Positions 8,089-16,308 of a stretch of DNA of 64,000 bases are shown here, one piece after another. This stretch comes from Nitrospira sp. Lineage in GTDB: Bacteria; Nitrospirota; Nitrospiria; Nitrospirales; UBA8639. The DNA is taken from contig CP058931.1 in NCBI GenBank assembly GCA_024760505.1, forward strand, positions 3,048,001-3,112,000, read 5' to 3'. Every line of letters begins with the position of its first letter. The stretch's first letter is position 1. A program made the position numbers and the translations under genes. Under the pieces are notes generated by a model. The model was not told the DNA's origin. It was given only the letters and a program-made list of their open reading frames with translations, and searched no databases.

Positions 8089-9504
8089 ATGGCTATTAGT
8101 TTTGGTGGGCTTGGAAATGGCGTTGATTTTGGACCGGTTGTCGATGCGCTCGTTCAGGCGGAACGGCTTCCCATTGATGGTCTGACCCAGAAAAAGCTTC
8201 AGGCCCAAAAAAAACAAACCGAATTGGGTTTGTTGGGGGCTAAATTACTCAGCTTTCAAGGTCTTGCGAGCAATCTCCGCAATCGAGTCAGTTTTAATAA
8301 AAATCAAGTTAATGTTACCTCACCTAGTGCCCAAACCCCTTTATTGGCAACTGTTTCTTCGTCTGCGGCCCCAGGCACCTATCAGGTAACTGTGAATCAG
8401 TTGGCTTCCGCACATCAAATTATTTCTAAGGCTTCCACGGCAGTTTCCCAAACTGATGCGGATATTGTTGGTGGCGAATCCGGGACGTTTCAATTTCAAG
8501 TGGGCACCGGCTCGATTCAAACGGTGAATTTAGATGCCACGGGTACCTTGGATGATTTACGAGCCGCGATAAATGATCTGGGAGCCGGAGTGAGTGCTTC
8601 AATTCTGAATACCGGGAGTGAAGCTTCACCCCAATTTCGTCTCGTGTTGTCAGCGAATGAGACTGGACTCGACCAGGCCATCACAATTGTGGCTGACGAT
8701 ACAACATTAGATGCAGCGACGACTGGAGTGGATACGTTTCAAGCCGCCCAGGATTCCGAAGTCGTATTGGGGGTAACGGATGCCGGAGCCGGGACCACGG
8801 CCATTACGATCAACCGTTCGACCAATACACTCACCGATGTCGTTGCAGGCCTTACTCTCAATCTTCAAGCGGTGGATGCCACGAATCCTGTCACGATCTC
8901 GGTGAGTCAGGATAATGGAGCTGTCAAAGAAGCAATCTCAGATTTTGTGAGTGGTTACAATGAGATTGTGACATTCGTGAATGAGCGAACCTTTTATAAT
9001 ACTGAAACGAAAGAAAGAGGGATTTTTGTTGGAGAGAGTTTAGCTCGAACCGTTCTTGATCGGATCAGGGAATCCGTTTTTTCCCAAATCAGCGGATTGA
9101 CGACATACTCAGGCGCTTCACAAATTGGGTTTGAGACACAAACTGCCGATGGGACGATTAAGCTGAACGAAACAACATTAGATTCGGCCTTGAGTACCAA
9201 CTTTTCCGCTGTACGTGATCTATTTGTCAAGAATACCACCACCGGTACCAGTGGAATTGCGAATTTGGCCGTGAATGCAATTGATGGATTAGATGATATC
9301 GACACGGGCTCTCTCACGCGTCGCCAAAATGCCTTAACGAAACAAGTGAATGATTTTACGAATCAAATTTCTTTAAAGGAAGAAGCCTTGGCCCGTTTTG
9401 AGGAGCAACAACGTTTAAAGTTTGCCAATTTAGATGGATTGTTGGCCTCGTTGCAAAGTCAATTGAAACAGTTGCAGAACGCATTCCCGTTGACTAATGG
9501 CTAA
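8089..9504 (+). CDS. fliD: Flagellar filament cap protein FliD (HAP2)
   Basis: 471 residues, the normal length for the filament cap that helps flagellin polymerise at the tip. The N-terminal FliD domain starts ISFGGLGNGVDFGPVVDALV. A flagellin hook IN-like middle region (ATVSSSAAPGTYQVTVNQLA) follows. The C-terminal FliD domain covers VSGYNEIVTFVNERTFYN through a terminal coiled coil (LKEEALARFEEQQRLKFANL). It lies between flaG and fliS in the common flaG-fliD-fliS order, and 14 bp separate it from fliS. The upstream inverted repeat may regulate translation. Confidence 0.95.
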   Translation: MAISFGGLGNGVDFGPVVDALVQAERLPIDGLTQKKLQAQKKQTELGLLGAKLLSFQGLASNLRNRVSFNKNQVNVTSPSAQTPLLATVSSSAAPGTYQVTVNQLASAHQIISKASTAVSQTDADIVGGESGTFQFQVGTGSIQTVNLDATGTLDDLRAAINDLGAGVSASILNTGSEASPQFRLVLSANETGLDQAITIVADDTTLDAATTGVDTFQAAQDSEVVLGVTDAGAGTTAITINRSTNTLTDVVAGLTLNLQAVDATNPVTISVSQDNGAVKEAISDFVSGYNEIVTFVNERTFYNTETKERGIFVGESLARTVLDRIRESVFSQISGLTTYSGASQIGFETQTADGTIKLNETTLDSALSTNFSAVRDLFVKNTTTGTSGIANLAVNAIDGLDDIDTGSLTRRQNALTKQVNDFTNQISLKEEALARFEEQQRLKFANLDGLLASLQSQLKQLQNAFPLTNG

Positions 9505-9518
9505 AGAGAGGAAAACGT

Positions 9519-9911
9519 ATGATGGTTGGTGCTCATGCTTATGCAAACACGCAAATCCAAACTGCGTCTAATGTTCAAGTGATTGTGTTGCTATATGATG
9601 GGGCCATTTCTTCTATGAAACTCGCACAAGAGGGAATGTCCACCTTGAATTATCAGGATAAGGCCCGATTTCTCGATCGTGCCCTTCGTGTGATCGGGGA
9701 ATTGTCGGCTTCCCTCAATATGGAGGAAGGCGGGGGGATCGCAAAAGACCTACGCCGTATGTATGAGTACATGCAATTTGAATTGACACAAGCCAACCTG
9801 AAAAACGAACCCCGCCGCTTAGAAGGACCTATCCGTTGTCTGTCTCTTTTGCGAGAGGCCTGGGTGGATTTGGCCGTTCAGGGAACCAAGCCCCAGGCAG
9901 TTGGGATATAA
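9519..9911 (+). CDS. fliS: Flagellin export chaperone FliS
   Basis: 130 residues of the all-helical FliS family, which binds the C-terminus of flagellin in the cytoplasm before export. The family core is visible: AYANTQIQTASNVQVIVLLY, then DGAISSMKLA and the Asn-rich start of helix 3. Two ATG codons (9519 and 9522) are in tandem. A GAGAGGAAAA site precedes them. Directly downstream of fliD, almost certainly co-transcribed. Confidence 0.92.
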   Translation: MMVGAHAYANTQIQTASNVQVIVLLYDGAISSMKLAQEGMSTLNYQDKARFLDRALRVIGELSASLNMEEGGGIAKDLRRMYEYMQFELTQANLKNEPRRLEGPIRCLSLLREAWVDLAVQGTKPQAVGI

Positions 9912-9924
9912 CCCCCGGGGTTTT

Positions 9925-10239
9925 ATGTCTGAAGGTAATTATCCGGTAGAGCAGCTTACTCAGAGTGCCTTAGAGGCCGCTCGACATGGTCAATGGGATC
10001 AGGTCATTGTGCTTTATGGTCAGCGATTGTCCCAAGGACCACAACAATCCCTTTCTTTACCTACTATCCAAGCTCTCATGGAATCTGATCAATGGCTCAT
10101 TGCCAGAGTTAAAGAAGTGCAAGGGGCAATCAACCAACAACTGAATGATATTCAAGATCAACGCCGGAAATTAGGGGTTCTTAAACGACAGTGGGGAGAA
10201 GATCCGACAACCCCGGCTCGACATCTTCTGACCATCTGA
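9925..10239 (+). CDS. FliT-like small flagellar chaperone (probable)
   Basis: 104 residues from ATG 9925; a TTG at 9901 would overlap fliS by 11 bp. All-helical and soluble. Size, composition and position right after fliS match FliT-type chaperones, which bind FliD and flagellar regulators. No motif alone proves this: the family is poorly conserved. Residues 45-90 form a long helical, coiled-coil-prone stretch (WLIARVKEVQGAINQQLNDI). Confidence 0.6.
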   Translation: MSEGNYPVEQLTQSALEAARHGQWDQVIVLYGQRLSQGPQQSLSLPTIQALMESDQWLIARVKEVQGAINQQLNDIQDQRRKLGVLKRQWGEDPTTPARHLLTI

Positions 10240-10560
10240 CTGTGGAGGGGAATGTTGAAAGGTTTTTCATGCGCTGCACCATGGGAATCCCGCCAAAGAT
10301 ATCAAACTCTAAAATTATTCCTGACATGACGGAATTTCCCTGTCACAATTTTGACGAAGAGAGTCAAGGTACTCCTAATCGATAAAGAAAGAATTCCTCA
10401 TGTTTCCTTCTGCCCTACATTTCTCTGGAAAAACAGCCGAAAAGAAAGATACGCTGTCCAGGTATGACAATTGCGAGATTGCATCCCTCAAGGACGAGAT
10501 ATTCATTTTTAGAAGATGCCCCGGGTGGTTGTTTAGCCCTCTATTTAAGGGGACGACAGG
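10240..10560 (+). other. Gap between the fliS block and the phosphoacceptor-domain gene
   Basis: 321 bp. No ORF with a credible start or family resemblance, no terminator hairpin and no recognisable repeat. A CGATAA element at 10380-10385 recalls a sigma-28 -10 but has no partner at the right distance. The next gene begins with GGGG at 10550-10553 as a possible ribosome-binding site. Confidence 0.35.
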
Positions 10561-10809
10561 ATGACTCAACAATCGGCATCATCTGCAAACTCGTTGTCAG
10601 TATTGACGGATAATTCTGGACAAAACGGGAAATTATTACATTCGCTCTCCAATAAATTACTGCCTATTGTGGTGTTTTCCCAGTTAGCGCTACGTCGGTG
10701 CGAAGATGAACAGCTGAAGCGACAATTGGAAAAAATTCATGGGGCTGCCGAACAAGCCAGGGATATTCTTTTGGAAATTCGCAGCCTTCACGCCGCGAGG
10801 AATCCCTAA
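10561..10809 (+). CDS. Stand-alone histidine-kinase-like phosphoacceptor (DHp) domain protein
   Basis: 82 residues. Residues 22-75 resemble the dimerisation/phosphoacceptor helix pair of sensor kinases. LLHSLSNKLLPIVVFSQLAL matches the HDLNN-type H-box, with His27 and Asn31 in the expected places. A second helix (LKRQLEKIHGAAEQARDIL) follows. There is no ATPase domain and no sensor domain in this or neighbouring frames. It could act as a phosphotransfer or dimerisation partner, like Hpt proteins, or be a degenerate remnant. It sits between the flagellar block and a PilZ-like gene. Confidence 0.65.
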   Translation: MTQQSASSANSLSVLTDNSGQNGKLLHSLSNKLLPIVVFSQLALRRCEDEQLKRQLEKIHGAAEQARDILLEIRSLHAARNP

Positions 10810-10895
10810 TATGAAAGCTGTGTTTTAAGAGTCCTTAGTGTTCGTATTCCTTTTGATTATGTGTGATGACAGGGCGATTCTTATAAAGGTGGCTT

Positions 10896-11501
10896 ATGGA
10901 TATCGTGGCTTCTGAGGATCGACGTCAAGATTGCCGTGTAGATGTGCCTGTGTGTCTGTGGGTTGAGATTCCTCTAGCCTTTTCTTATGAAATGATTGAT
11001 CTTGATGGGGCAGAATTCAGCCAGTGGCAATGGGATGAGCTGGCGGTCTCCCCGGATTTAGTGAAAGCGATGGTGGATGAGAAGGACCTTACCATCCGTG
11101 ATCCTTTACTCTTACAGATGGTCACGCGTATTGACTGGATGTTGACATCCATTCTCCGGACATTGGGAAAAGATAAAAATCTCAAGGGGGCCATTCCAGA
11201 ATTAACGACAGTGAGCCTATGCGGTTCCGGAATTAAGTTTTATTCTGAAGACTCATATCCCCTTGATTCTTTTCTCGTTCTACGCCTCATTTTGCGGCCA
11301 TTTATACCGATTCAGGCCGTTGGGAAAATTGTTAGGGTAGATGCTAAATCAAAAGGCAAGGAACAAGGATTTGAGATCGCGGTGGAATTCACCAAAATTT
11401 CTTCTGATGATCGCGAAGCGATTATTCGACACACACTTCGGTCTCAAGCCACCATTCAACGGCTTCGGCTCAAGCAACCTGTCGATTCCGTCCTTGACTA
11501 G
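10896..11501 (+). CDS. PilZ-like domain protein
   Basis: 201 residues. The N-terminus carries an RxxxR motif (RRQDCR, Arg10/Arg14). The later segment TTVSLCGSGIKFYS matches the DxSxxG strand of PilZ c-di-GMP receptors but has Thr where Asp/Asn is usual. The tail VEFTKISSDDREAIIRHTL is typical of PilZ C-termini. Between them is an insert of about 90 helical residues, as in some flagellar or pilus PilZ proteins. c-di-GMP binding is therefore plausible but not certain. AAAGGTGG precedes the ATG. The stop overlaps the TTG start of the next lipoprotein gene. Confidence 0.7.
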   Translation: MDIVASEDRRQDCRVDVPVCLWVEIPLAFSYEMIDLDGAEFSQWQWDELAVSPDLVKAMVDEKDLTIRDPLLLQMVTRIDWMLTSILRTLGKDKNLKGAIPELTTVSLCGSGIKFYSEDSYPLDSFLVLRLILRPFIPIQAVGKIVRVDAKSKGKEQGFEIAVEFTKISSDDREAIIRHTLRSQATIQRLRLKQPVDSVLD

Positions 11502-13179
11502 GGCTCCAGTAATTTTCTGGTGTCTGGTGTCCTGGCTCGTGCTAATGTCAGGATGTCAGAGACCACCGGAGATTCCCCTTTCTCCGGCTTCATCAACTTC
11601 ATCTCCCATTCCCTCTCTACACCCGCGTGTTCTCAGTCGACCGTATAGCGTTGCTATCCTTCCTTTGGAAAATATGAGCCGGTATTCCCATCTAAATTGG
11701 CTGGGTCGCGGACTTCAAGAAATGCTGGTCAGCGATTTGGCGCAATGGCCACAACTTGAGGTGGTATCGCGAGATGCACTGGGTTCGGTCTTACGGGAGC
11801 AATGGCTTCAACAAAAAGGATTTTCATCAGTTGAGAATCCAGTCGGTCTTGGACAGTTGAAAGGAGTACGGTATCTCATTCAAGGGAGAATTTACTTGCA
11901 GCAGGACACTCTTTCCGTGGATCTGCAGATTGTCGACGTAGAAACTGGGGTGGTCGTGGCCTCAGTCAACGCTCAGGGGGTAGAGTCGGATATTCCCGGT
12001 TTGGAGCAAGACCTTGTGACTCACCTCATTGGTGTGTTTGACCCTTCTTTCGATGGAGTTAGCCGATCGATGGTGGATCAAAGTTCGGAGGACTCGCAGC
12101 CGCACTTTAGGGGGGACCCTGGAGTTGACAAGAAAGGGCGACCGGTGAGTTTCTTCGAACAAAATCCTTCATCTATGGTGTCTCATGTTGATGCATTTCT
12201 ATCATTGGAAAAGCTCACGTATCAGCGAAGAGAAGCGTATCGGTTAGCAGAAACGATTTGGGATGAGGGATGTGTTGTTGAAATGGGGCAGCCCCTGTAT
12301 CAGGTTTGGCACTTTTCGATTGATCCTACGAGGTCTGTGCCGGTCATGGCTATTCCTCTTTCATTGTTTTTCTCTCCACACCGGATTTCCAATATTTTCG
12401 AGCAAGTGCAGGAGTCAGGAGCCGATTCGGGGGGGAACGTAGATTCTGATGGATTTAGAACCACTTTAGATGATGGATCAGGAGCCCAGTCATTATTTAT
12501 TGAACATTTCCAAAAGCCCCGGCGCGTATTTATCCGTGCTCTTAATGAAAAGCAGGATGTGCTGGCGATTTTTTCCGATTGGGGGTGGCGGACCGAACGT
12601 AAATTTTCAATGCGAGGGACTCAAGGGGTATCCCTGCCTATGTGGCCGAACCCGTTTGTTACCGGGCTCGTCAAATTCCCGGTTGATTGGGTCGAGCGGG
12701 AAGGGCAACATGTGACATTTGATAGCGTGGTGGTTCCTGTGCCGGACGAGCACGCTCTTGTTGTGCTGGAGCCCATCGGAGAGTTCAAAGAAGAGAAAAA
12801 CCAAATGTCGCCCCTGGTTGATACGGAAGACATTCTTCTTCAGGGGTTAGAAACTCTGATCAAATCCAATTGGGCTCCTGCGATAACGGAAGGGCTGCCA
12901 ATGAGGGGGTATCTCCCAGGTAATAAACGGACGGCGGTGGGTGTCGTCCATGTGCAAAAAGGGAAAATTCGTGACATCCAATTTCAGCATTGGCCTGAGG
13001 ATCCCTTTTTTCTGAAAAGCTTACAAGATCTTCAATTAAAGTTATTGGGGGCCTGCCCGGAGTGTCAGGATTTCGCTCAGGCTGTCCCCCATCTCTCCGA
13101 TCCGGTTAAAACATTTCGCTTACAGCTCACTCTGGTGAAAGACATTTATGCCCTCCATCTTGGCAGTCGCTCTCATTAA
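11494..13179 (+). CDS. CsgG/FlgO/TolB_N-like outer-membrane lipoprotein
   Basis: 561 residues if translation begins at TTG 11494, which overlaps the preceding stop. That start gives a clean lipoprotein signal peptide (RAPVIFWCLVSWLVLMSGC, Cys21). The open frame reaches back to 11341, but there it only shadows the PilZ-like gene. Residues 45-180 resemble the CsgG/FlgO/TolB N-terminal fold: YSVAILPLENMSRYSHLNWL, then GRGLQEMLVSDLAQWPQLEV. The remaining 380 residues are not recognised; one part resembles a periplasmic beta domain. FlgO-type proteins stabilise flagella in the outer membrane, which would fit the flagellar context. Overlap with the PilZ-like gene suggests coupled expression. Confidence 0.72.
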   Translation: MTRAPVIFWCLVSWLVLMSGCQRPPEIPLSPASSTSSPIPSLHPRVLSRPYSVAILPLENMSRYSHLNWLGRGLQEMLVSDLAQWPQLEVVSRDALGSVLREQWLQQKGFSSVENPVGLGQLKGVRYLIQGRIYLQQDTLSVDLQIVDVETGVVVASVNAQGVESDIPGLEQDLVTHLIGVFDPSFDGVSRSMVDQSSEDSQPHFRGDPGVDKKGRPVSFFEQNPSSMVSHVDAFLSLEKLTYQRREAYRLAETIWDEGCVVEMGQPLYQVWHFSIDPTRSVPVMAIPLSLFFSPHRISNIFEQVQESGADSGGNVDSDGFRTTLDDGSGAQSLFIEHFQKPRRVFIRALNEKQDVLAIFSDWGWRTERKFSMRGTQGVSLPMWPNPFVTGLVKFPVDWVEREGQHVTFDSVVVPVPDEHALVVLEPIGEFKEEKNQMSPLVDTEDILLQGLETLIKSNWAPAITEGLPMRGYLPGNKRTAVGVVHVQKGKIRDIQFQHWPEDPFFLKSLQDLQLKLLGACPECQDFAQAVPHLSDPVKTFRLQLTLVKDIYALHLGSRSH

Positions 13180-13244
13180 CCTGGCACGCGATTTTCTCAT
13201 TCCAATGGATCTATATGTGGGGCAACTGTCCCTGTTATAGGCAT

Positions 13245-14660
13245 TTAAACCGGTTGAATTAAAGTTGGCCAGTGTCGGTGCAGGGTTTCCTCGGCAGCTT
13301 TGGCAAGGATCTCATCGATGGAATGATCCTGGCTGAATACTCGCAGGGTGATCATCCGGGCCGGGAGATACTGGAGATATTTTTGAAGGCTGTCTTTTTC
13401 GACCGTGCCTTTTGCGGGGTTCCAGACAAATATTTGAAAGTTCCCCATATTGAGCAAATTAATGGGGCGAGGGTCCTTATGAGCAAAGTCTACTCGAATA
13501 TCCTGGTGACGATATTTAGTAGGTAACAGTCGACGCATCCGGCTCAGAAAGACCTGAGGTTGAAAGGATGATGATGCCGGCTGAATGATGGGGAGCAGCG
13601 TGCTGAATGCGGTTTTCCACTTCACGTGTCTTCCGATGATTTGATTCCACTCCATTCCCAGTTGTCGTTTATGCATGGAACGAGCGTGCTTCCATGAACG
13701 CACCGTTTCGATGACGTGCCAATCGGTTAAATGTAGGTAATGAGGTAAGGATTGGAGAGGATTTTTTTTGCACAGGATCTCCATGGTGGGTTGAAAAATT
13801 TCCTGGAGATGAATGTCGATCGCCCGTGTGGTGCGATGATAGTAAACGTTGGCGTAGAGATAGAGTCGTGCGTGTAAAAACATTTGTAACGCAGGTAGTC
13901 CTGATTGGTGGATTGTGAGTCCCTGTGATGAAAAGAAGGTGTAATGAAGTAGTCGTTCAATATCTACAGGGCCAATGGCTACTCCGCACATGTAGGAATC
14001 CCTGAGGACGTAGTCGCAATTGTCCGGGGTATAAATTCCGCCGAGAAGGGGTTGTAAGGCGATCACCCACGGCGGCAGACGCTTTATCGATTTGTGAGGA
14101 TCCTTGAGAATAAGGAAGGCGATATGTTCCGGATCTAATTGCTCTCCTGGAGCAAATGGCCCGGATGGACTCCGACAGATCTTTTTGATTATTGGCCCCA
14201 AATGGTCACGAATAATGTGTTGGCCGACCACTTCATGCGTCAGGTTAAATTGATGCAGGAAATGATGGTCGAAAAAATGGCAGAACGGGCCATGTCCGAT
14301 ATCATGGAGCAGGGCCGTTATACGAATGAATTCTTCCAGAAAATGACACGATGGTACCTCGGAGACCGTTTGGCAAAGCGACGGATAGAGACGAGCCATA
14401 AATCGACCTGCCAGGTGCATGGTCCCGAGGGAGTGCTGGAAGCGGGTATGCTCGGCGCCCGGATAGACCCAATGCGCACTTTGAAGTTGGAGAATATACC
14501 GAAGACGTTGAACCCAGGGAGAATCAATCAAATCCTTTTCGGTCTGTTCCGTAAAATGTGGTTCTTGATAGGGAACGGTGATGGAAATGTAGCCGTGAAT
14601 AGGGTCGGCAAGAAGCGAGACGCCATCAAACGGGGATGAGAGTGGTTCTGCCACGGGCAT
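13245..14660 (-). CDS. HD-domain phosphohydrolase (SAMHD1/YdhJ-like)
   Basis: 471 residues. The HD-domain metal ligands are visible. First comes a His in HTRFQHSLGTMHLAGRF (residues 71-87). Next is the HD pair in ITALLHDIGHGPFCHFFDHH. The distal Asp lies in the TPDNCDYVLRDSYMCG segment. This arrangement is that of dNTP triphosphohydrolase-like HD proteins. The exact substrate cannot be told. It runs convergent to the lipoprotein gene, with 65 bp between stops and no clear terminator. It ends the minus-strand group that begins at lon, but a 124-bp gap separates it from DUF2062. Confidence 0.85.
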   Translation of the reverse strand: MPVAEPLSSPFDGVSLLADPIHGYISITVPYQEPHFTEQTEKDLIDSPWVQRLRYILQLQSAHWVYPGAEHTRFQHSLGTMHLAGRFMARLYPSLCQTVSEVPSCHFLEEFIRITALLHDIGHGPFCHFFDHHFLHQFNLTHEVVGQHIIRDHLGPIIKKICRSPSGPFAPGEQLDPEHIAFLILKDPHKSIKRLPPWVIALQPLLGGIYTPDNCDYVLRDSYMCGVAIGPVDIERLLHYTFFSSQGLTIHQSGLPALQMFLHARLYLYANVYYHRTTRAIDIHLQEIFQPTMEILCKKNPLQSLPHYLHLTDWHVIETVRSWKHARSMHKRQLGMEWNQIIGRHVKWKTAFSTLLPIIQPASSSFQPQVFLSRMRRLLPTKYRHQDIRVDFAHKDPRPINLLNMGNFQIFVWNPAKGTVEKDSLQKYLQYLPARMITLRVFSQDHSIDEILAKAAEETLHRHWPTLIQPV

Positions 14661-14784
14661 GGGCTAAGCGTCTTTCCCTGACCTCAAGCTTTTGCCTGTT
14701 GGAGTGTGCCGAATTGTCAGAAAATGCATGGCATAAAAAGTATTCACGGTGAGGATTTGCTGGAGCGCCATGTTTGGTATTTTG

Positions 14785-15234
14785 CTAGGAATTCTTGAGC
14801 CCCCGGTATCGGGTGATGGCCCATCGCATGACGGGGTAGGCGATCAACGATCCGACAATCGCCAGGGCACAGGCCCCAACGAGAAAAGGAATGAGGTAGG
14901 GGGAAAGCATGTCAAATATATTGTCCACCCTCATTTGACCCCACTCAATCGTGACTGATGAGGATGCGCCCATCAACAGCATTCCGGTATAGAGACTGGC
15001 GGCTAAGATTGGAATAAGTGTCCAGGGATTGTTGATCAAGGACCCCAGAAAAAGCGCTAAAAAATTTAGCCGGAAGGCCCAGGCACAGAATACCACGCTG
15101 GCGGTGTGGAACAAATAATGTGGTGCGAAGGCGATAAACACACCTAGAGCAAATGCCAAGGCGGTGCGGTGAGGAGTTTCCCGAAGATGTAAGACCTGAG
15201 TCAATTGTTGGCGGACAGCTTCAAGCGTTACCAT
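14785..15234 (-). CDS. DUF2062 membrane protein
   Basis: 149 residues with the DUF2062 pattern. After a short cytoplasmic N-terminus (TPHRTALAFALGVFIAFAPH) come three or four hydrophobic segments. The conserved LFLGSLINNPWTLIPIL motif lies in the middle. Function is unknown in the family; members lie in the inner membrane. It starts 21 bp after the thiL stop and is probably in the lon-thiL operon. Confidence 0.88.
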   Translation of the reverse strand: MVTLEAVRQQLTQVLHLRETPHRTALAFALGVFIAFAPHYLFHTASVVFCAWAFRLNFLALFLGSLINNPWTLIPILAASLYTGMLLMGASSSVTIEWGQMRVDNIFDMLSPYLIPFLVGACALAIVGSLIAYPVMRWAITRYRGLKNS

Positions 15235-15255
15235 GGACAGCTTCCTGGCATTCTC

Positions 15256-16299
15256 TTACTCCGAAAAATGCATATAACTTTGAGATACCAATTTTTGAGT
15301 TCTGCCGTCTTGATGCGCTATTTGAACTCCTGAACGACGAGGAGTAATGACACCAATGGCAGTGGCAGGAATCCCTAGTTGTTTGATTGCCAATTCCAGG
15401 CGGTGTTGTTTTTTGGGAGACACGGTAAACAGTAATTCATATTCTTCTCCTCCATGGAGGGCCCAGGATAGAGGATCTACCCTCATCTTGAAAGCATATG
15501 CGATGAGATGAGGTGATATGGGAAGGTTGGCCTCCTGAATGAGGGCACCCACTCGGCTTTGTTGGCACAAATGTTTGATATCTCCTGAGAGGCCATCAGA
15601 TAGGTCCAAGGCCGCCGAAGCCAAACGGCGGGAAGACAACAACCGTCCTAATGCAATTCGAGGGGTGGGCTGGAGATGGCGCCCAACTAAAAACTTCATG
15701 GGTTGCCGCAATTTTGAAATCTTTCCGCGTGAGGGGTGATGGGTCAGATAGTCCAATCCTGCAGCTGAGTTCCCTAACGATCCACTGACATAGATGATAT
15801 CTCCTTCCCGAGCCCCAACCCGTGTTAACGCCTGACCGGGTTTAACCTGTCCAAGTATGGTGATTGCCAGAAACAAAGAGGAACGTGATGCTGAAGTATC
15901 CCCACCCACAAGTTGAACCCCATGGGCTTTGCAAGGAACGGAAAGCCCACGATACAGGTCCTTCCAGTCTCCATATCTCACATGAGAGGGAAGGGCTACG
16001 GCCACCAGGATATATGTGGGAATGGCTCCCATTGCGGCGATGTCGCTGAGATTGGCTACGGCTGCCTTGTAGCCAAGGTCAAAAAATGAAGAGGTATTTT
16101 TGGAGAAATGAATGTTTTCAACGAGGAGGTCGGTGGATATGACGAGATGTGCCGAGGAGGGGTGGGCCAGAACCGCCGCATCGTCGCCCATGCCAATGTG
16201 GGTATGTGGACCGGGTAGGGAAAATCCGCCAGTCAGAGCGCGGATAAGTTGGAATTCCCCTATTGTTGACACGAGCGCCTGGCGGCGGGAAGGGGGCAT
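15256..16299 (-). CDS. thiL: Thiamine-monophosphate kinase
   Basis: 347 residues. Converts thiamine monophosphate to thiamine diphosphate with ATP. The family N-terminus is clear (GEFQLIRALTGGF, then HIGMGDDAAVL). The Mg/ATP-binding acidic residues lie in VISTDLLVENIHFS and QLVGGDTSASRSSL. The ALDLSDGLSGDIKHL motif of the C-terminal domain is present. It begins 9 bp after the lon stop, so it is translated from the same message. Confidence 0.95.
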   Translation of the reverse strand: MPPSRRQALVSTIGEFQLIRALTGGFSLPGPHTHIGMGDDAAVLAHPSSAHLVISTDLLVENIHFSKNTSSFFDLGYKAAVANLSDIAAMGAIPTYILVAVALPSHVRYGDWKDLYRGLSVPCKAHGVQLVGGDTSASRSSLFLAITILGQVKPGQALTRVGAREGDIIYVSGSLGNSAAGLDYLTHHPSRGKISKLRQPMKFLVGRHLQPTPRIALGRLLSSRRLASAALDLSDGLSGDIKHLCQQSRVGALIQEANLPISPHLIAYAFKMRVDPLSWALHGGEEYELLFTVSPKKQHRLELAIKQLGIPATAIGVITPRRSGVQIAHQDGRTQKLVSQSYMHFSE

Positions 16300-16308
16300 G
16301 ATAAAAAG

